A stretch of DNA of 64,000 bases from positions 620,001-684,000 of the forward strand of contig NZ_CP083760.1 of the NCBI RefSeq assembly GCF_020149915.1, given 5' to 3'. The translations under genes were made by a program, and so were the position numbers. Shown here in pieces: positions 42,681-51,906 of the stretch (the stretch's first letter is position 1; each line of letters starts with the position of its first letter). The notes under the pieces are model-generated. The model ran no database searches, was not told the origin of the DNA, and saw only the letters and a list, made by a program, of their open reading frames with translations. This stretch comes from Candidatus Sulfidibacterium hydrothermale. Its GTDB lineage: Bacteria; Bacteroidota; Bacteroidia; Bacteroidales; F082.

Positions 42681-44060
42681 ATGCCGGAAACAGAAAATAA
42701 CCGTAAGATTTACAGCCTGCTGGAGCTTTCTAAAAGCATTAGCCGGATGATACAGCATACCTATCCGGATGCATATTGGATTAAAGCCGAAATTGCCAAG
42801 TTGAATTATTATCCCCAAAGCGGCCATTGTTATCCCGATTTGGTGGAAAAGCAGCAAGGAGTGGTTAAAGCCCAGATTCGTGCGAACCTGTGGGCCGGAA
42901 ATTATGGCCGGATCAATCAAAAGTTTGTGGAGGTGACGGGTGAACCGTTAAAAGACGGACAAAAAATCTTGTTCCTGGCAAAAATCAATTTTCATGAACG
43001 TTATGGCTTGGCGTTGAACATCCTGGATGTGGAGCCATCTTTTACTCTGGGCGAAATGGCCCGCGAAAAACAGCTCACCATTGAAAAGCTGAAAAGAGAA
43101 AACCTCTTGGATGAAAACAAAAAACGGACTTTGCCATTGTTGCCTAAACGGCTAGCCGTTATTTCTGTGGAAACGAGCAAGGGATACAGCGATTTCCGGA
43201 ATATTTTGGAAAATAATGCGGAAGGTTATCGGTTTCAGCTGACATTATTTCCGGCTTTGTTACAAGGTGATGGTGCAGTACAATCCATTCGTTCGCAGCT
43301 GAACGCCATTGCTGACCGCTCTCATCAGTTTGATGCCGTAGTTATTATCCGGGGTGGAGGTGGTGATGTGGGATTGAATGCCTACGATCATTATCTTCTT
43401 GCTAAAGCCGTGGCACAGTGCCCTTTGCCTGTAATTACCGGAATAGGTCATTCTACCAACCTGACCGTTGTGCAGATGGTGGCCTATGCCAACAAAATTA
43501 CACCTACCGAAGCGGCTCATTTTTTTCTCCGGCGATTTCAGGATTTTGAAAATCGTGTAGATGAGGCTGCAGAAAAGCTGATACGGTTTTCACAAAATAA
43601 ATTGAAGACTGAAAAACAGGCTTTTCTTCAAATGGCTGGTATGTTTGAAAATCAAACCCGGAATCTTTTTCAATATTATGAAACACACTGGAATTATGTG
43701 TTGAAAAATTTTGAACAGCAAAGCGTACAGTTTCTTTCCCGGCAACAAAATCATTTTTATCGTGTTATTTCATCTTTAAAATATGCTCCGATACAACAGA
43801 CACAATTTGAAAAAGAAAAGCTGTTGAATGTGCAAAAGTTGTTGCAAATATATGTTCAGCAGCGATTTAGGCGGGAAAAAGACCGTGTTGACCACGTGGA
43901 GAGCAAGGTTGACCTGATGAAGCCGGAAAATATCCTAAAAAAAGGGTACAGTATTTCCACTATGAATGGAAAACTTTTACAATCGGTAAAGCAGGTAGAA
44001 AAAGGCCGGGAAATGATTACCCGTCTGTTCGACGGTGAAATAAAAAGTATTATCAAATAA
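42681..44060 (+). CDS. xseA: Exodeoxyribonuclease VII large subunit
   Basis: The 459-residue large subunit of a single-strand DNA nuclease. An OB-fold N-terminal domain (YSLLELSKSISRMIQHTYPDAYWIKAEIAK... VKAQI RANLWAG) is followed by the catalytic region LAVISVETSKGYSDFRNIL, VVIIRGGGGDVGLNAYDHYLLAKAVA and VITGIGHSTNLTVVQMVAYANKITPTEAAHF. A long coiled coil (about residues 280-430) and a C-terminal KGYSISTMNGKLL strand complete the family architecture. It is followed eight bases later by xseB. Roles in mismatch repair and DNA damage are known for the family. Confidence 0.94.
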   Translation: MPETENNRKIYSLLELSKSISRMIQHTYPDAYWIKAEIAKLNYYPQSGHCYPDLVEKQQGVVKAQIRANLWAGNYGRINQKFVEVTGEPLKDGQKILFLAKINFHERYGLALNILDVEPSFTLGEMAREKQLTIEKLKRENLLDENKKRTLPLLPKRLAVISVETSKGYSDFRNILENNAEGYRFQLTLFPALLQGDGAVQSIRSQLNAIADRSHQFDAVVIIRGGGGDVGLNAYDHYLLAKAVAQCPLPVITGIGHSTNLTVVQMVAYANKITPTEAAHFFLRRFQDFENRVDEAAEKLIRFSQNKLKTEKQAFLQMAGMFENQTRNLFQYYETHWNYVLKNFEQQSVQFLSRQQNHFYRVISSLKYAPIQQTQFEKEKLLNVQKLLQIYVQQRFRREKDRVDHVESKVDLMKPENILKKGYSISTMNGKLLQSVKQVEKGREMITRLFDGEIKSIIK

Positions 44061-44067
44061 AAAAGGC

Positions 44068-44277
44068 ATGAAAAAGTTAAATTATTCACAAGCGCTTGAA
44101 GAGCTGGAAGAGATTGTCTCAGAGATAGAAAATGAAAATATTTCGGTTGATGAGTTGTCCGGAAAGGTAAAAAGAGCGGCAGAATTAATCCGTATTTGCA
44201 AAGCCGTTTTACATCAGACCGAAAATGAAGTCAACGCGGTATTTAAAGAGCTTCAGGATGGTTTATCGGAACAGTAA
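44068..44277 (+). CDS. xseB: Exodeoxyribonuclease VII small subunit
   Basis: A 69-residue helical protein, the usual length for XseB. NYSQALEELEEIVSEIENENISVDELSGKVKRAAELI matches the family pattern of an LE-rich hairpin of two helices. Several copies bind one XseA subunit and regulate its activity. It starts seven bases after the xseA stop. Confidence 0.95.
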   Translation: MKKLNYSQALEELEEIVSEIENENISVDELSGKVKRAAELIRICKAVLHQTENEVNAVFKELQDGLSEQ

Positions 44278-44514
44278 AACGGTAAAATTCTGATTGACAA
44301 TTTCTTATTTTGTATGGTTTCGAAAATTTAAATATTTTTTTCGACTTTTGAACAAATTGACGTAAAAATAACCTTCTTTTATTCAGTTTTTTAACATACG
44401 GTTCACTTCCATTTGTTAATAACCGTTAAAATTTAACAAAAAAAACGGATTAACGTAAGTGAATATTTGCTATACCTTTCGATCCTTTATTTTTTAATCC
44501 AAAAATTAACGCTT

Positions 44515-47500
44515 ATGAAGTTATTTTTACGTTTTTCAATGCTCCTGCTTGTTATGTGGGGGTTAAGTACATCAGTTTATTCGCAGGGGGTAACCACTGC
44601 AGCATTAAAGGGACAGGTGGTTGACCAAAATGGCAAACCGCTTTTTGCCGCTACGGTTTTAGCCATCCACACACCTACCGGAACACAATACGGAACAATT
44701 ACCTCGGAAGATGGGTTGTTCTATATCCGGAACATGAAAATTGGCGGTCCGTATACCGTCAGAGTGAGTTCTGTGGGGTATAAAACAGAAGAAGTCAAGG
44801 GCCTTTACCTTGACCTGAACAAAACCGCTGATATTAAAGTGGTTTTAACCGAAACCTCTGTAAATATCGGAGAGGTGGAAATTAAGGGTAATACTACCGG
44901 CGTGATCAATGCAGACCGTACGGGGGCCATGACCAGCATCAGTCACAAAGAAATTGAGGACATGCCTACCATTAAACGAAGTCTGAAAGATATTACCCGG
45001 CTTACCCCCGAATCAGACGGGTATAGTTTTGGCGGTAATAACGACCGTTATAACAACTTCTCTTTGGATGGTTCGGTTTTTAATAACTCCTTTGGTTTGG
45101 GTGATGCCACGCCGGGCGGACAAACCGATGCCCAGCCGGTTTCCCTTGATGCCATTGCTCAGGTTCAGGTTTCTTTGGCTCCGTTCGATGTGCGGGAAGG
45201 AGGTTTTACCGGTGCCGGTATTAATGCGGTAACCAAATCAGGAACCAACACCTTTAAAGGAAGTATTTATACCTTTTTCCGTGATAAAAACATGGTGGGT
45301 ACAAAAGTAGGGGATGTTGATGCTCCGAACTTATATTTTAATACCCAGCAATATGGGGTTAGCTTTGGCGGGCCGATTATTAAAAACAAACTTTTCTTCT
45401 TTGTAAATGCCGAAGGAGAAGCCCGTGACGAATTGGCTCATAACTGGGTGGCTTATAACGATCAGAACATCGGACAATCCAATGTGACTACTGTATCGGA
45501 AGATAGTATCCGGATGGTTCAGGAACGCTTTAGAGATTACTGGGGTTACGACCCGGGAGCTTATCAGGGATATAATCATCAGAAACAGAATTATAAAATC
45601 CTGGCAAAAATTGACTGGAACATTTCAAAAAATCACAACCTGACGGTTCGGTATAATATGCTTCATTCATGGCAGGATAAACTTCCTCATCCTACAGCCA
45701 TTATTGGACGTGGCCCGACCAGCTACCGTTTGCCGTTTGAAAATTCTTCGTACAGAATTTATAACAACCTGCAATCGATTGTAGCCGAGTTAAACTCTAT
45801 TTTTTCCAATAAAGTTTCAAACAAAATAATTGCCGGTTATACGGCTTTTCGTGACTATCGTATTCCTTTTTCAAAACCTTTTCCGGTAGTTGATATTTTT
45901 AACCAGTACGGACAGTTGGCAATTACTGCTGGATCCGAAATGTTTTCAACACATAATATTTTGAATCAGGATGTTATTCAGTTCTCGGATAACTTAAGCT
46001 ATTATGCTAATAAACATACCATCACCGGGGGAGTAAGTTTCGATTATTTCCGATTTGAAAATTCCTTTAACTTATTTTATTATCCCTGGGATAAGTTTTA
46101 CAGTGTAAAAAGCTTTTTGGAAAACGACTCCATTACCGGAATAAACTTTAACGAGCAGGTTCGGGAATCACAAAAAAAACCATACCAGGTTTCTTATTTG
46201 AAAGTTGGACAGTTGGCACTGTATGCTCAGGATGAATGGCAGATTAGTGACCGTTTTAACCTGACTTATGGTTTACGTATTGATGTTCCTATCTATTTCA
46301 ACCAGATTCCTGAAACAGAAGCTACCGATGTGGTTAAAAATTTTGACGGCTGGGTAGACGAAAATGGTAATCCGGTAAAAGTGGATGCTACCAAATGGCC
46401 GAAGTCGAAAATCATGTGGTCGCCACGTATTGGCTTTAACTGGGATATTAAAGGTGACAAAACCATGCAGTTGCGGGGAGGTTCCGGAATTTTCAGTGGA
46501 CGAATTCCTTTTGTATGGCTCGGAAACCAGTCGACCAACGCCGGTATTTATCCGGGATACACCTATCAGGTAAATGCTACTGTGGATGATTTCCGCTGGC
46601 CACAAGAATGGAAAAACGATTTGGCCATTGATATGAAACTGGGTAAAAACTGGATGGTGACTATCGAAAATATTTATTCCAAAACCATTACCGGAATTAT
46701 TCACCACAATTACAACATGAAACCGCCTACCGGTAATTTGACTGGAACCGGGGATACCCGTCAGATTTTTACCAGCTTTGCCGAAAGAAATATCTATTCA
46801 TCAAGTCCGGATGCCATTGGTTATCTTGATGCCGGAACCATTGTTATGGATAACTCGAGCAAAGGATACCAGTATACTTTTACGGCTAAAGTGTCGAAAA
46901 CCTGGGATTTTGGTTTGAATTTGATGGCTGCTTATAGTTATCTGGATGCCAAAGACATTACCTCTTTAACATCGAAAATTGCTGCCAACGCTTTTCAGAG
47001 TCGTCCTGTAGTGGGCAATCCCAATCATTCTATGTATTCCTGGTCTGGTTTTGGATTACAACACCGGATTATTGCCAGTGCTACTTATAGCATTCGGTAT
47101 GGCAGAATGGCTTCCACTTTCTCTTTCTTTTATGAAACCGGAAAAGGCGGTCGTTATTCGTACGTATATGCCGGTGATTTAAATCAGGATAATATTATAA
47201 ATAACGACCTGATTTATGTACCGAAAGATGAAAATGATATTCATTTTGGAACCGTTGATGCTGATGGAAATGCCACCGTAGCTCCTGATGCCGCCGAACA
47301 ATGGGCTGCCCTGAATGCATTTATTAATCAGGATGATTATCTGAAAACCCGTCGTGGAAAATATGCTGAACGGAATGGCGCGATGTTGCCCTGGTACAGC
47401 CAGCTTGATTTTAGATTCTTGCAGGATATTGCTGTGGACAAAAATAACAAACATAAGTTCCAGATTTCAGTGGATATCTTGAACCTGGGGAATATGATCA

Positions 47501-47682
47501 GTTCAAAATGGGGTGTTCGTAAGTTTGCCACCACTACCGAACCGATTACGGTTACCGGTGTGGATAAAAACGGTGTTCCTTATTTTAAATTTGATCCTAA
47601 CCTGAAAAGCTCGTACGTAGATGACGTTTCTTTGCGTTCCAAATGGCAAATGCAGATCGGACTCCGGTACATTTTTAACTAA
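44515..47682 (+). CDS. Oar-like TonB-dependent receptor with carboxypeptidase regulatory-like domain
   Basis: A 1055-residue outer membrane protein. The ATG at 44515 starts a signal peptide (MKLFLRFSMLLLVMWGLSTSVYSQ); an upstream in-frame start at 44467 is less likely. Residues 30-115 are a CarboxypepD_reg-like domain (LKGQVVDQNGKPLFAATVLAIHTPTGTQYGTITSEDGLFYIRNM). A plug domain follows (SLDGSVFNNSFG; VSLAPFDVREGGFTGAGINAVTKSGTNTFKGSIYTFFRD) and then a long beta-barrel ending WQMQIGLRYIFN, with the final aromatic residue expected. Such Oar-type receptors in Bacteroidota import unknown substrates or secrete proteins. No SusD partner is adjacent. Single-gene transcript with its own terminator. 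Confidence 0.93.
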   Translation: MKLFLRFSMLLLVMWGLSTSVYSQGVTTAALKGQVVDQNGKPLFAATVLAIHTPTGTQYGTITSEDGLFYIRNMKIGGPYTVRVSSVGYKTEEVKGLYLDLNKTADIKVVLTETSVNIGEVEIKGNTTGVINADRTGAMTSISHKEIEDMPTIKRSLKDITRLTPESDGYSFGGNNDRYNNFSLDGSVFNNSFGLGDATPGGQTDAQPVSLDAIAQVQVSLAPFDVREGGFTGAGINAVTKSGTNTFKGSIYTFFRDKNMVGTKVGDVDAPNLYFNTQQYGVSFGGPIIKNKLFFFVNAEGEARDELAHNWVAYNDQNIGQSNVTTVSEDSIRMVQERFRDYWGYDPGAYQGYNHQKQNYKILAKIDWNISKNHNLTVRYNMLHSWQDKLPHPTAIIGRGPTSYRLPFENSSYRIYNNLQSIVAELNSIFSNKVSNKIIAGYTAFRDYRIPFSKPFPVVDIFNQYGQLAITAGSEMFSTHNILNQDVIQFSDNLSYYANKHTITGGVSFDYFRFENSFNLFYYPWDKFYSVKSFLENDSITGINFNEQVRESQKKPYQVSYLKVGQLALYAQDEWQISDRFNLTYGLRIDVPIYFNQIPETEATDVVKNFDGWVDENGNPVKVDATKWPKSKIMWSPRIGFNWDIKGDKTMQLRGGSGIFSGRIPFVWLGNQSTNAGIYPGYTYQVNATVDDFRWPQEWKNDLAIDMKLGKNWMVTIENIYSKTITGIIHHNYNMKPPTGNLTGTGDTRQIFTSFAERNIYSSSPDAIGYLDAGTIVMDNSSKGYQYTFTAKVSKTWDFGLNLMAAYSYLDAKDITSLTSKIAANAFQSRPVVGNPNHSMYSWSGFGLQHRIIASATYSIRYGRMASTFSFFYETGKGGRYSYVYAGDLNQDNIINNDLIYVPKDENDIHFGTVDADGNATVAPDAAEQWAALNAFINQDDYLKTRRGKYAERNGAMLPWYSQLDFRFLQDIAVDKNNKHKFQISVDILNLGNMISSKWGVRKFATTTEPITVTGVDKNGVPYFKFDPNLKSSYVDDVSLRSKWQMQIGLRYIFN

Positions 47683-47700
47683 AAAGTATTTTATATAAAA

Positions 47701-47735
47701 AAGGCTGTCCGGAATTATGCCGGACAGCCTTTTTT
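47701..47735 (+). terminator. Rho-independent terminator of the TonB-dependent receptor gene
   Basis: Perfect 12-bp arms AAGGCTGTCCGG (47701-47712) and CCGGACAGCCTT (47720-47731) with a seven-base loop and a T-run. Confidence 0.95.
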
Positions 47736-47792
47736 GTTTTGTTTTTGTGAAAAAGATTTTCCACTAAAACCATGCCACTTTAAAAAACTTTT

Positions 47793-47800
47793 TACATTTG
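47793..47800 (+). promoter_or_regulatory. Predicted -7 box of rpoN
   Basis: TACATTTG, 22 bases before the ATG at 47823. No TTTG at 17-23 nt. Confidence 0.5.
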
Positions 47801-47822
47801 TAATACGACTAATTGGTAAACT

Positions 47823-49310
47823 ATGTTACGGCAGCGATTACAGCAAAAATTATTGCAAAAGCTTTCTCCTCAGCAAATTCTGTTGATGAAACTATTGCAG
47901 ATTCCTGCCAACGAACTGGAGCAACGGATAAAACAGGAAATTGAAGAGAACCCCGCTCTTGAAGCCGACACTTTTGAAAACCAATCGGAAGATTTTGAGG
48001 GAAACAAAGCCGAAGAAAGTCCGGATGAACCGGATATTCAGGAATCGACCGATGATCTGCATGACGATTTTGATGTAGAGGATTATTACAAAAGTGAAGA
48101 TGAAATTCCGGAGTATAAGCTGCAAATTGATAACCGGAGTCGTGATGAAGAACGCAAAGAAATTCCGTTTTCCACCGGTATCAGCTTTCATGAATTGCTG
48201 AAACAGCAATTGGGAATGCAACACCTCGACGAGAAAAAACGCAAAATCGGAGAGTATATCATTGGAAATATTGACGATTCAGGATATCTGCAACGGTCGG
48301 TGGATGCCATGGTGGATGATTTGGCTTTCATGCAAAATCTCGAGGTGAAAAAAGAAGATGTGGAAGAAGTGCTCTCCATCATTCAGGAATTTGATCCTCC
48401 GGGCGTGGGTGGCCGCAATTTGCAGGAGTGCCTGCTGATTCAGCTGAAACATAAAATGAAAACCGAAGATTCGGAAACCCTGGAGATTGCGTATAAAATC
48501 CTAAAACGCTACTTCAATGAATTTACCAAAAAGCACTATGAAAAAATCATGAAACGGCTCAATATTACGGAACAGCAACTTAAAGAAGCGCTGGATGTAA
48601 TATTGTCGTTAAATCCGAAACCTGGAAATTCTTTGGGCGAAACCTCCCGTACCAACCAATACATTATCCCCGATTTTACCATTACCAACAATAACGGTGA
48701 ACTTGAACTTACGCTGAATACCTGGAATATGCCCGAACTACGGGTGAGTCAGACGTATTCTGCTATGCTCAACGATCTGGCCAAGAGTAAAAAAAGAAAG
48801 GCGGAAAAAGAAACATTTAGCTTTATTAAAAAGAAAATGGATTCGGCCAAGTGGTTTATTGAAGCAGTAAAGCAAAGGCAGAATACGCTTTATATTACCA
48901 TGAAAGCCATTATGGATTACCAGCGGGAATATTTTTTGACGGGCGATGAAACCAAGTTGCGTCCCATGATTCTGAAAGATATTGCCGATATTGTGGGAAT
49001 GGATGTCTCTACCATCTCGCGGGTGGCCAACAGCAAATACGTACAAACGCCTTTTGGGACTTTTCTGCTGAAAAGCTTTTTTAGTGAGTCGATGAAAAAA
49101 GACGATGGCGAAGAAGTGTCGACCCGGGAAGTAAAAACCATTTTAAAGAATTTGATTGAAAACGAAGACAAGAAAAAACCTCTTACCGATGAACAACTGA
49201 TGAAAGCGCTTCGCGAAAAAGGTTATCCTATTGCCCGCCGCACCGTGGCCAAATATCGTGAACAACTGGGTATTCCGGTTGCCCGGCTTCGGAAAGAACT
49301 GAATAATTAA
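47823..49310 (+). CDS. rpoN: RNA polymerase sigma-54 factor
   Basis: The 495-residue alternative sigma factor. Region I is the Q/L-rich activator-interacting domain at the N-terminus (LQQKLLQKLSPQQILLMKLLQIPANELEQRIKQEIEENPALE), region II is acidic (residues 50-110), and region III holds the core-binding and DNA-binding parts, with ADIVGMDVSTISRVANSKYVQTPFGTFLLKSFFS and the RpoN box ARRTVAKYR near the C-terminus. Sigma-54 needs an AAA+ enhancer-binding protein; none is in this window, and no clear GG-N10-GC promoter was noticed. Confidence 0.96.
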   Translation: MLRQRLQQKLLQKLSPQQILLMKLLQIPANELEQRIKQEIEENPALEADTFENQSEDFEGNKAEESPDEPDIQESTDDLHDDFDVEDYYKSEDEIPEYKLQIDNRSRDEERKEIPFSTGISFHELLKQQLGMQHLDEKKRKIGEYIIGNIDDSGYLQRSVDAMVDDLAFMQNLEVKKEDVEEVLSIIQEFDPPGVGGRNLQECLLIQLKHKMKTEDSETLEIAYKILKRYFNEFTKKHYEKIMKRLNITEQQLKEALDVILSLNPKPGNSLGETSRTNQYIIPDFTITNNNGELELTLNTWNMPELRVSQTYSAMLNDLAKSKKRKAEKETFSFIKKKMDSAKWFIEAVKQRQNTLYITMKAIMDYQREYFLTGDETKLRPMILKDIADIVGMDVSTISRVANSKYVQTPFGTFLLKSFFSESMKKDDGEEVSTREVKTILKNLIENEDKKKPLTDEQLMKALREKGYPIARRTVAKYREQLGIPVARLRKELNN

Positions 49311-49329
49311 AAGTGGTTTTTACTGTAAA

Positions 49330-49950
49330 ATGAAATCCATGGAAAAAACGTTGGCGCGCATCTTTTCTTTCCTTTTCCACCCGCTGTTGGTTCCCTCTTA
49401 TTTCTTGTTGGTTCTTTTCAGGTTGCCGTTGTATCAGTTGCTGGGTATTCCTGCACATATCAAACGAACGGTGTTGCTTTTTGTTTTTATTCTCACATTT
49501 GTTTTACCGTCTCTTGTTGCTGTAGGGATGTGGTTGTTTAAAATAATAGAGAGTCTGGAAATGCGCCGCAGAAACGAGCGGTTTTTCCCGATGATGATTA
49601 TCGCAACCTTTTTTTATGTTGCCTTTTATTCGTTAAAACAATTACCGGTTTTTCAGCCGGCTACCCTTTTTATGTTGGGTTCTACTGTGTTGGTGTTGCT
49701 GGGGATAGTTTTGAACTATTTTTATAAGATCAGCCAGCACATGATGGCCTGGGGCGGATTCACCGGCGCATTGATAGCTTTTGGGATTACATCCGGAATC
49801 CCGCTTTATTTTTACCTTTTTGGTGTAATTATCATTTCCGGATTAACCGGTTATGCCCGGTTAAAATGCAAAGCCCATACCCCTTTTGAAGTTTACTCGG
49901 GATGGCTCCTCGGCGTAGGCGTTATGAGTACGCTTTTCTTTTTACTCTAA
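49330..49950 (+). CDS. PAP2-like integral membrane protein
   Basis: A 206-residue protein with about six membrane segments. The motif KISQHMMAWGGFTGALIAF, with its histidine, and ARLKCKAHTPFEVYSGWLLG near the C-terminus resemble the phosphatase motifs of PAP2-type proteins (K..R, SxxH and R..H) only partly, so lipid phosphatase activity is possible but not shown. Starts 19 bases after rpoN; its stop overlaps the convergent porin gene by four bases. ATG 49339 is an alternative start. Confidence 0.6.
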   Translation: MKSMEKTLARIFSFLFHPLLVPSYFLLVLFRLPLYQLLGIPAHIKRTVLLFVFILTFVLPSLVAVGMWLFKIIESLEMRRRNERFFPMMIIATFFYVAFYSLKQLPVFQPATLFMLGSTVLVLLGIVLNYFYKISQHMMAWGGFTGALIAFGITSGIPLYFYLFGVIIISGLTGYARLKCKAHTPFEVYSGWLLGVGVMSTLFFLL

Positions 49951-50630
49951 AAAGGAGTAAGCGTGATACCAATTGACATGGGATGGAGCTGCGGACCATG
50001 GTCAACACGGAATACAGTGCCCAGTGAATAAGAGAAAAACAGATTGAATGATTTGTATCCCAGTCGGAAAGTCGGGCTATAGGAAAAAGTGTTTACCTGG
50101 CTGATTCGTTTCCTTTTTATTACTTGTGTAGATTCGTAAGCCGTAGTGTTTCCCACATATTTTTCTTTGCTGTCAATCAGGTATCCCAATTTGAAACCAA
50201 GACTTATTTTAAATCCTTTGGGGCTCTTAAACCGTAATTCCATCGGAAATTCAAGATAGGTAACCGATAATTTCGAACGTTTCATGTCCACGTCAGAATC
50301 AACCGGAACATAACGGATGGTATCGGCTTTTATATTTTCAATTACCCCATCGTTGCTGTACATGTTGTGATTTCCCACACCCACTCCAATACCAAAAGTG
50401 AGATTTTTACTGTTTCCTACAACAAAATTGTAAGTCAGATAAGTATTGGCTGATGGGTTTATTGCTCTGATATCCACATTTGTAGGAGCATTAACCCACA
50501 CATCGGTAAATATATCCAGTCCGATGGTTACTTTTTTCATGGCACTTTCGGTAAGTGATGATTGGGCCTGGACATACTGGATGCCTGAAAACAGAACGAT
50601 TAAAGCAAGGATTAACGGAAGACGTTTCAT
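49947..50630 (-). CDS. PorT-like outer membrane beta-barrel protein
   Basis: A 227-residue exported protein with a signal peptide (MKRLPLILALIVLFSGIQYVQAQ). Mature sequence has eight or so alternating amphipathic strands: GLDIFTDVWVN, TYLTYNFVVG, LTFGIGVGVGNHNMYS, YLEFPMELRFKS, ISLGFKLGYLIDSKEKY, FSYSPTFRLGYKSFNLFFSYSLG, SIGITLTPF, ending in a final Phe as expected for an outer membrane protein. It resembles outer membrane beta-barrel domain (PorT-type) proteins; no function is assigned. Confidence 0.75.
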   Translation of the reverse strand: MKRLPLILALIVLFSGIQYVQAQSSLTESAMKKVTIGLDIFTDVWVNAPTNVDIRAINPSANTYLTYNFVVGNSKNLTFGIGVGVGNHNMYSNDGVIENIKADTIRYVPVDSDVDMKRSKLSVTYLEFPMELRFKSPKGFKISLGFKLGYLIDSKEKYVGNTTAYESTQVIKRKRISQVNTFSYSPTFRLGYKSFNLFFSYSLGTVFRVDHGPQLHPMSIGITLTPF

Positions 50631-50663
50631 ATTTTTCTGTTTAAAATTTTACAAAGATTTTTA

Positions 50664-50671
50664 CAAAGATA
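50664..50671 (-). promoter_or_regulatory. Predicted -7 box of the beta-barrel gene
   Basis: TATCTTTG on the minus strand, 33 bases before the ATG at 50630. A second partial copy (ACAAAGAT) lies 13 bases closer to the gene. Confidence 0.45.
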
Positions 50672-50690
50672 TAACAAATCATATACCCTT

Positions 50691-51299
50691 TTATTGTTTA
50701 ATAAGCTGTTCAAGTAGCTTTTTTACTTTGCCGGCATTCCAGCGTGCGGCTCCTTTTTTTATTAAAACCACTTTCCCTTCTTTTGAAATGATAAAGGTGG
50801 CCGGAATACTTTTGGTAGAAAAGTCAGGGGGCAAATAATGATACCGAAAAAAGGGTAAATCGTTATAATGATGCTTTTGGGCAAATGTGGTGATGAGATT
50901 TGTTGTTTCGTTGGTTAACAAGATAAACTGAACCTGGTTTTTATACTCTTCGTACAGCTTTTGAATGCCGGGCAGTTCTGCACGGCAGGGCGGACACCAT
51001 GTTGCCCAGACATTTACAAACACAGGTTTTTTTAAGAAGGAGGAAAACGGAACGGTTTTCCCTGATAAATCCTGAACCGGCCATTGCAGGGTATTTTCCG
51101 AAAGTTGATATTGTTTATCGGCTTTTAATTCTGACGGTGCAAACGAGGTAAGCCGAATAAAAAAAGCAGAAACCGGAACCCGTGTAGAAGGAATAATGAG
51201 CAGGATGATCAGTCCCCAAAACAAGATATCGGTAGCAATAGCGAATGGTTTTCGCTTTTTAAAATAATTCCTGAAATAACGTTTGATTTTTTCAAACAT
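50691..51299 (-). CDS. TlpA-family thioredoxin-like membrane-anchored protein
   Basis: A 202-residue protein anchored by one N-terminal helix (IATDILFWGLIILLIIPSTRV) after a basic stretch. The periplasmic part is a TlpA-type redoxin with VFVNVWATWCPPCRAELPGIQKLY (active site CPPC) and the cis-proline segment SIPATFIISKEG. A disulphide-reducing or cytochrome-maturation type role is likely; it is a smaller, simpler relative of the lipoprotein at 9156. Upstream on the same strand lies the coiled-coil gene, 41 bases away. Confidence 0.88.
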   Translation of the reverse strand: MFEKIKRYFRNYFKKRKPFAIATDILFWGLIILLIIPSTRVPVSAFFIRLTSFAPSELKADKQYQLSENTLQWPVQDLSGKTVPFSSFLKKPVFVNVWATWCPPCRAELPGIQKLYEEYKNQVQFILLTNETTNLITTFAQKHHYNDLPFFRYHYLPPDFSTKSIPATFIISKEGKVVLIKKGAARWNAGKVKKLLEQLIKQ

Positions 51300-51340
51300 A
51301 GGCAGGCCGGAGGTTCCGGATCATTTTTTAATGAGAAAAC

Positions 51341-51778
51341 TTATTTTAGCTGTGAACGGCGGTCGAGCAAGGCATCAATTTGTTCCGGTGTCAGATTTGG
51401 ATTTTTCAGCATCTCGTCAATTTCTGCGATCTCTTTTTCCGGATCTGTGGTTCCTCCCTGTGGAGTAGGTGTATGGGAAATCTCAGCCTGAGGCTCCTCT
51501 TCCTGTGCAATCATCCAGTCTTCTTCTCCCAGTTCGTCACGTAATTGCCGGATGAGGGTTTCCACCATCTCTTGAATGGAGTCGCCAAACTGACCTTGTA
51601 ACTGGTAGGCAATCTGGTCTTTCATGCTTTCGTAGTTGGTGAAAAACACTTTAAACTGTTCGACCATCATTTTATTGATGCCCGGAATGTTTTCCATTTC
51701 TGAGCCCTGTTTTTCCATTAGCTTGTTAAAAAGCCGGAAAAGTTCGTCCAGTTCCTGTTTAAATTTTTCGATATCCAT
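51341..51778 (-). CDS. Small acidic helical protein of unknown function
   Basis: A 145-residue protein without signal peptide. Two helical parts (residues 1-95, charged and mostly alpha) are joined by a low-complexity linker (QEEEPQAEISHTPTPQGG) to a short helix NPNLTPEQIDALLDRRSQLK, which looks like a docking motif. No family recognised. The -7 box lies seven bases before the ATG. Confidence 0.6.
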   Translation of the reverse strand: MDIEKFKQELDELFRLFNKLMEKQGSEMENIPGINKMMVEQFKVFFTNYESMKDQIAYQLQGQFGDSIQEMVETLIRQLRDELGEEDWMIAQEEEPQAEISHTPTPQGGTTDPEKEIAEIDEMLKNPNLTPEQIDALLDRRSQLK

Positions 51779-51785
51779 AGCGCTG

Positions 51786-51793
51786 CAAAATTA
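51786..51793 (-). promoter_or_regulatory. Predicted -7 box, close to the start of the 51341-51778 gene
   Basis: TAATTTTG on the minus strand, seven bases before the ATG at 51778; a leaderless or very short-leader transcript is expected. Confidence 0.45.
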
Positions 51794-51870
51794 CGAATAA
51801 AATAAAATCGATATACACGAAAAAATTTTATTGAATTGACAGGCCGGTATGCTGCACAAAAAATTTCATG

Positions 51871-51878
51871 TACATTTG
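51871..51878 (+). promoter_or_regulatory. Predicted -7 box of fabG
   Basis: TACATTTG, 28 bases before the ATG at 51907. Confidence 0.5.
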
Positions 51879-51906
51879 ACCCTCGAAACTTTAAAATCCA
51901 AAGAAT

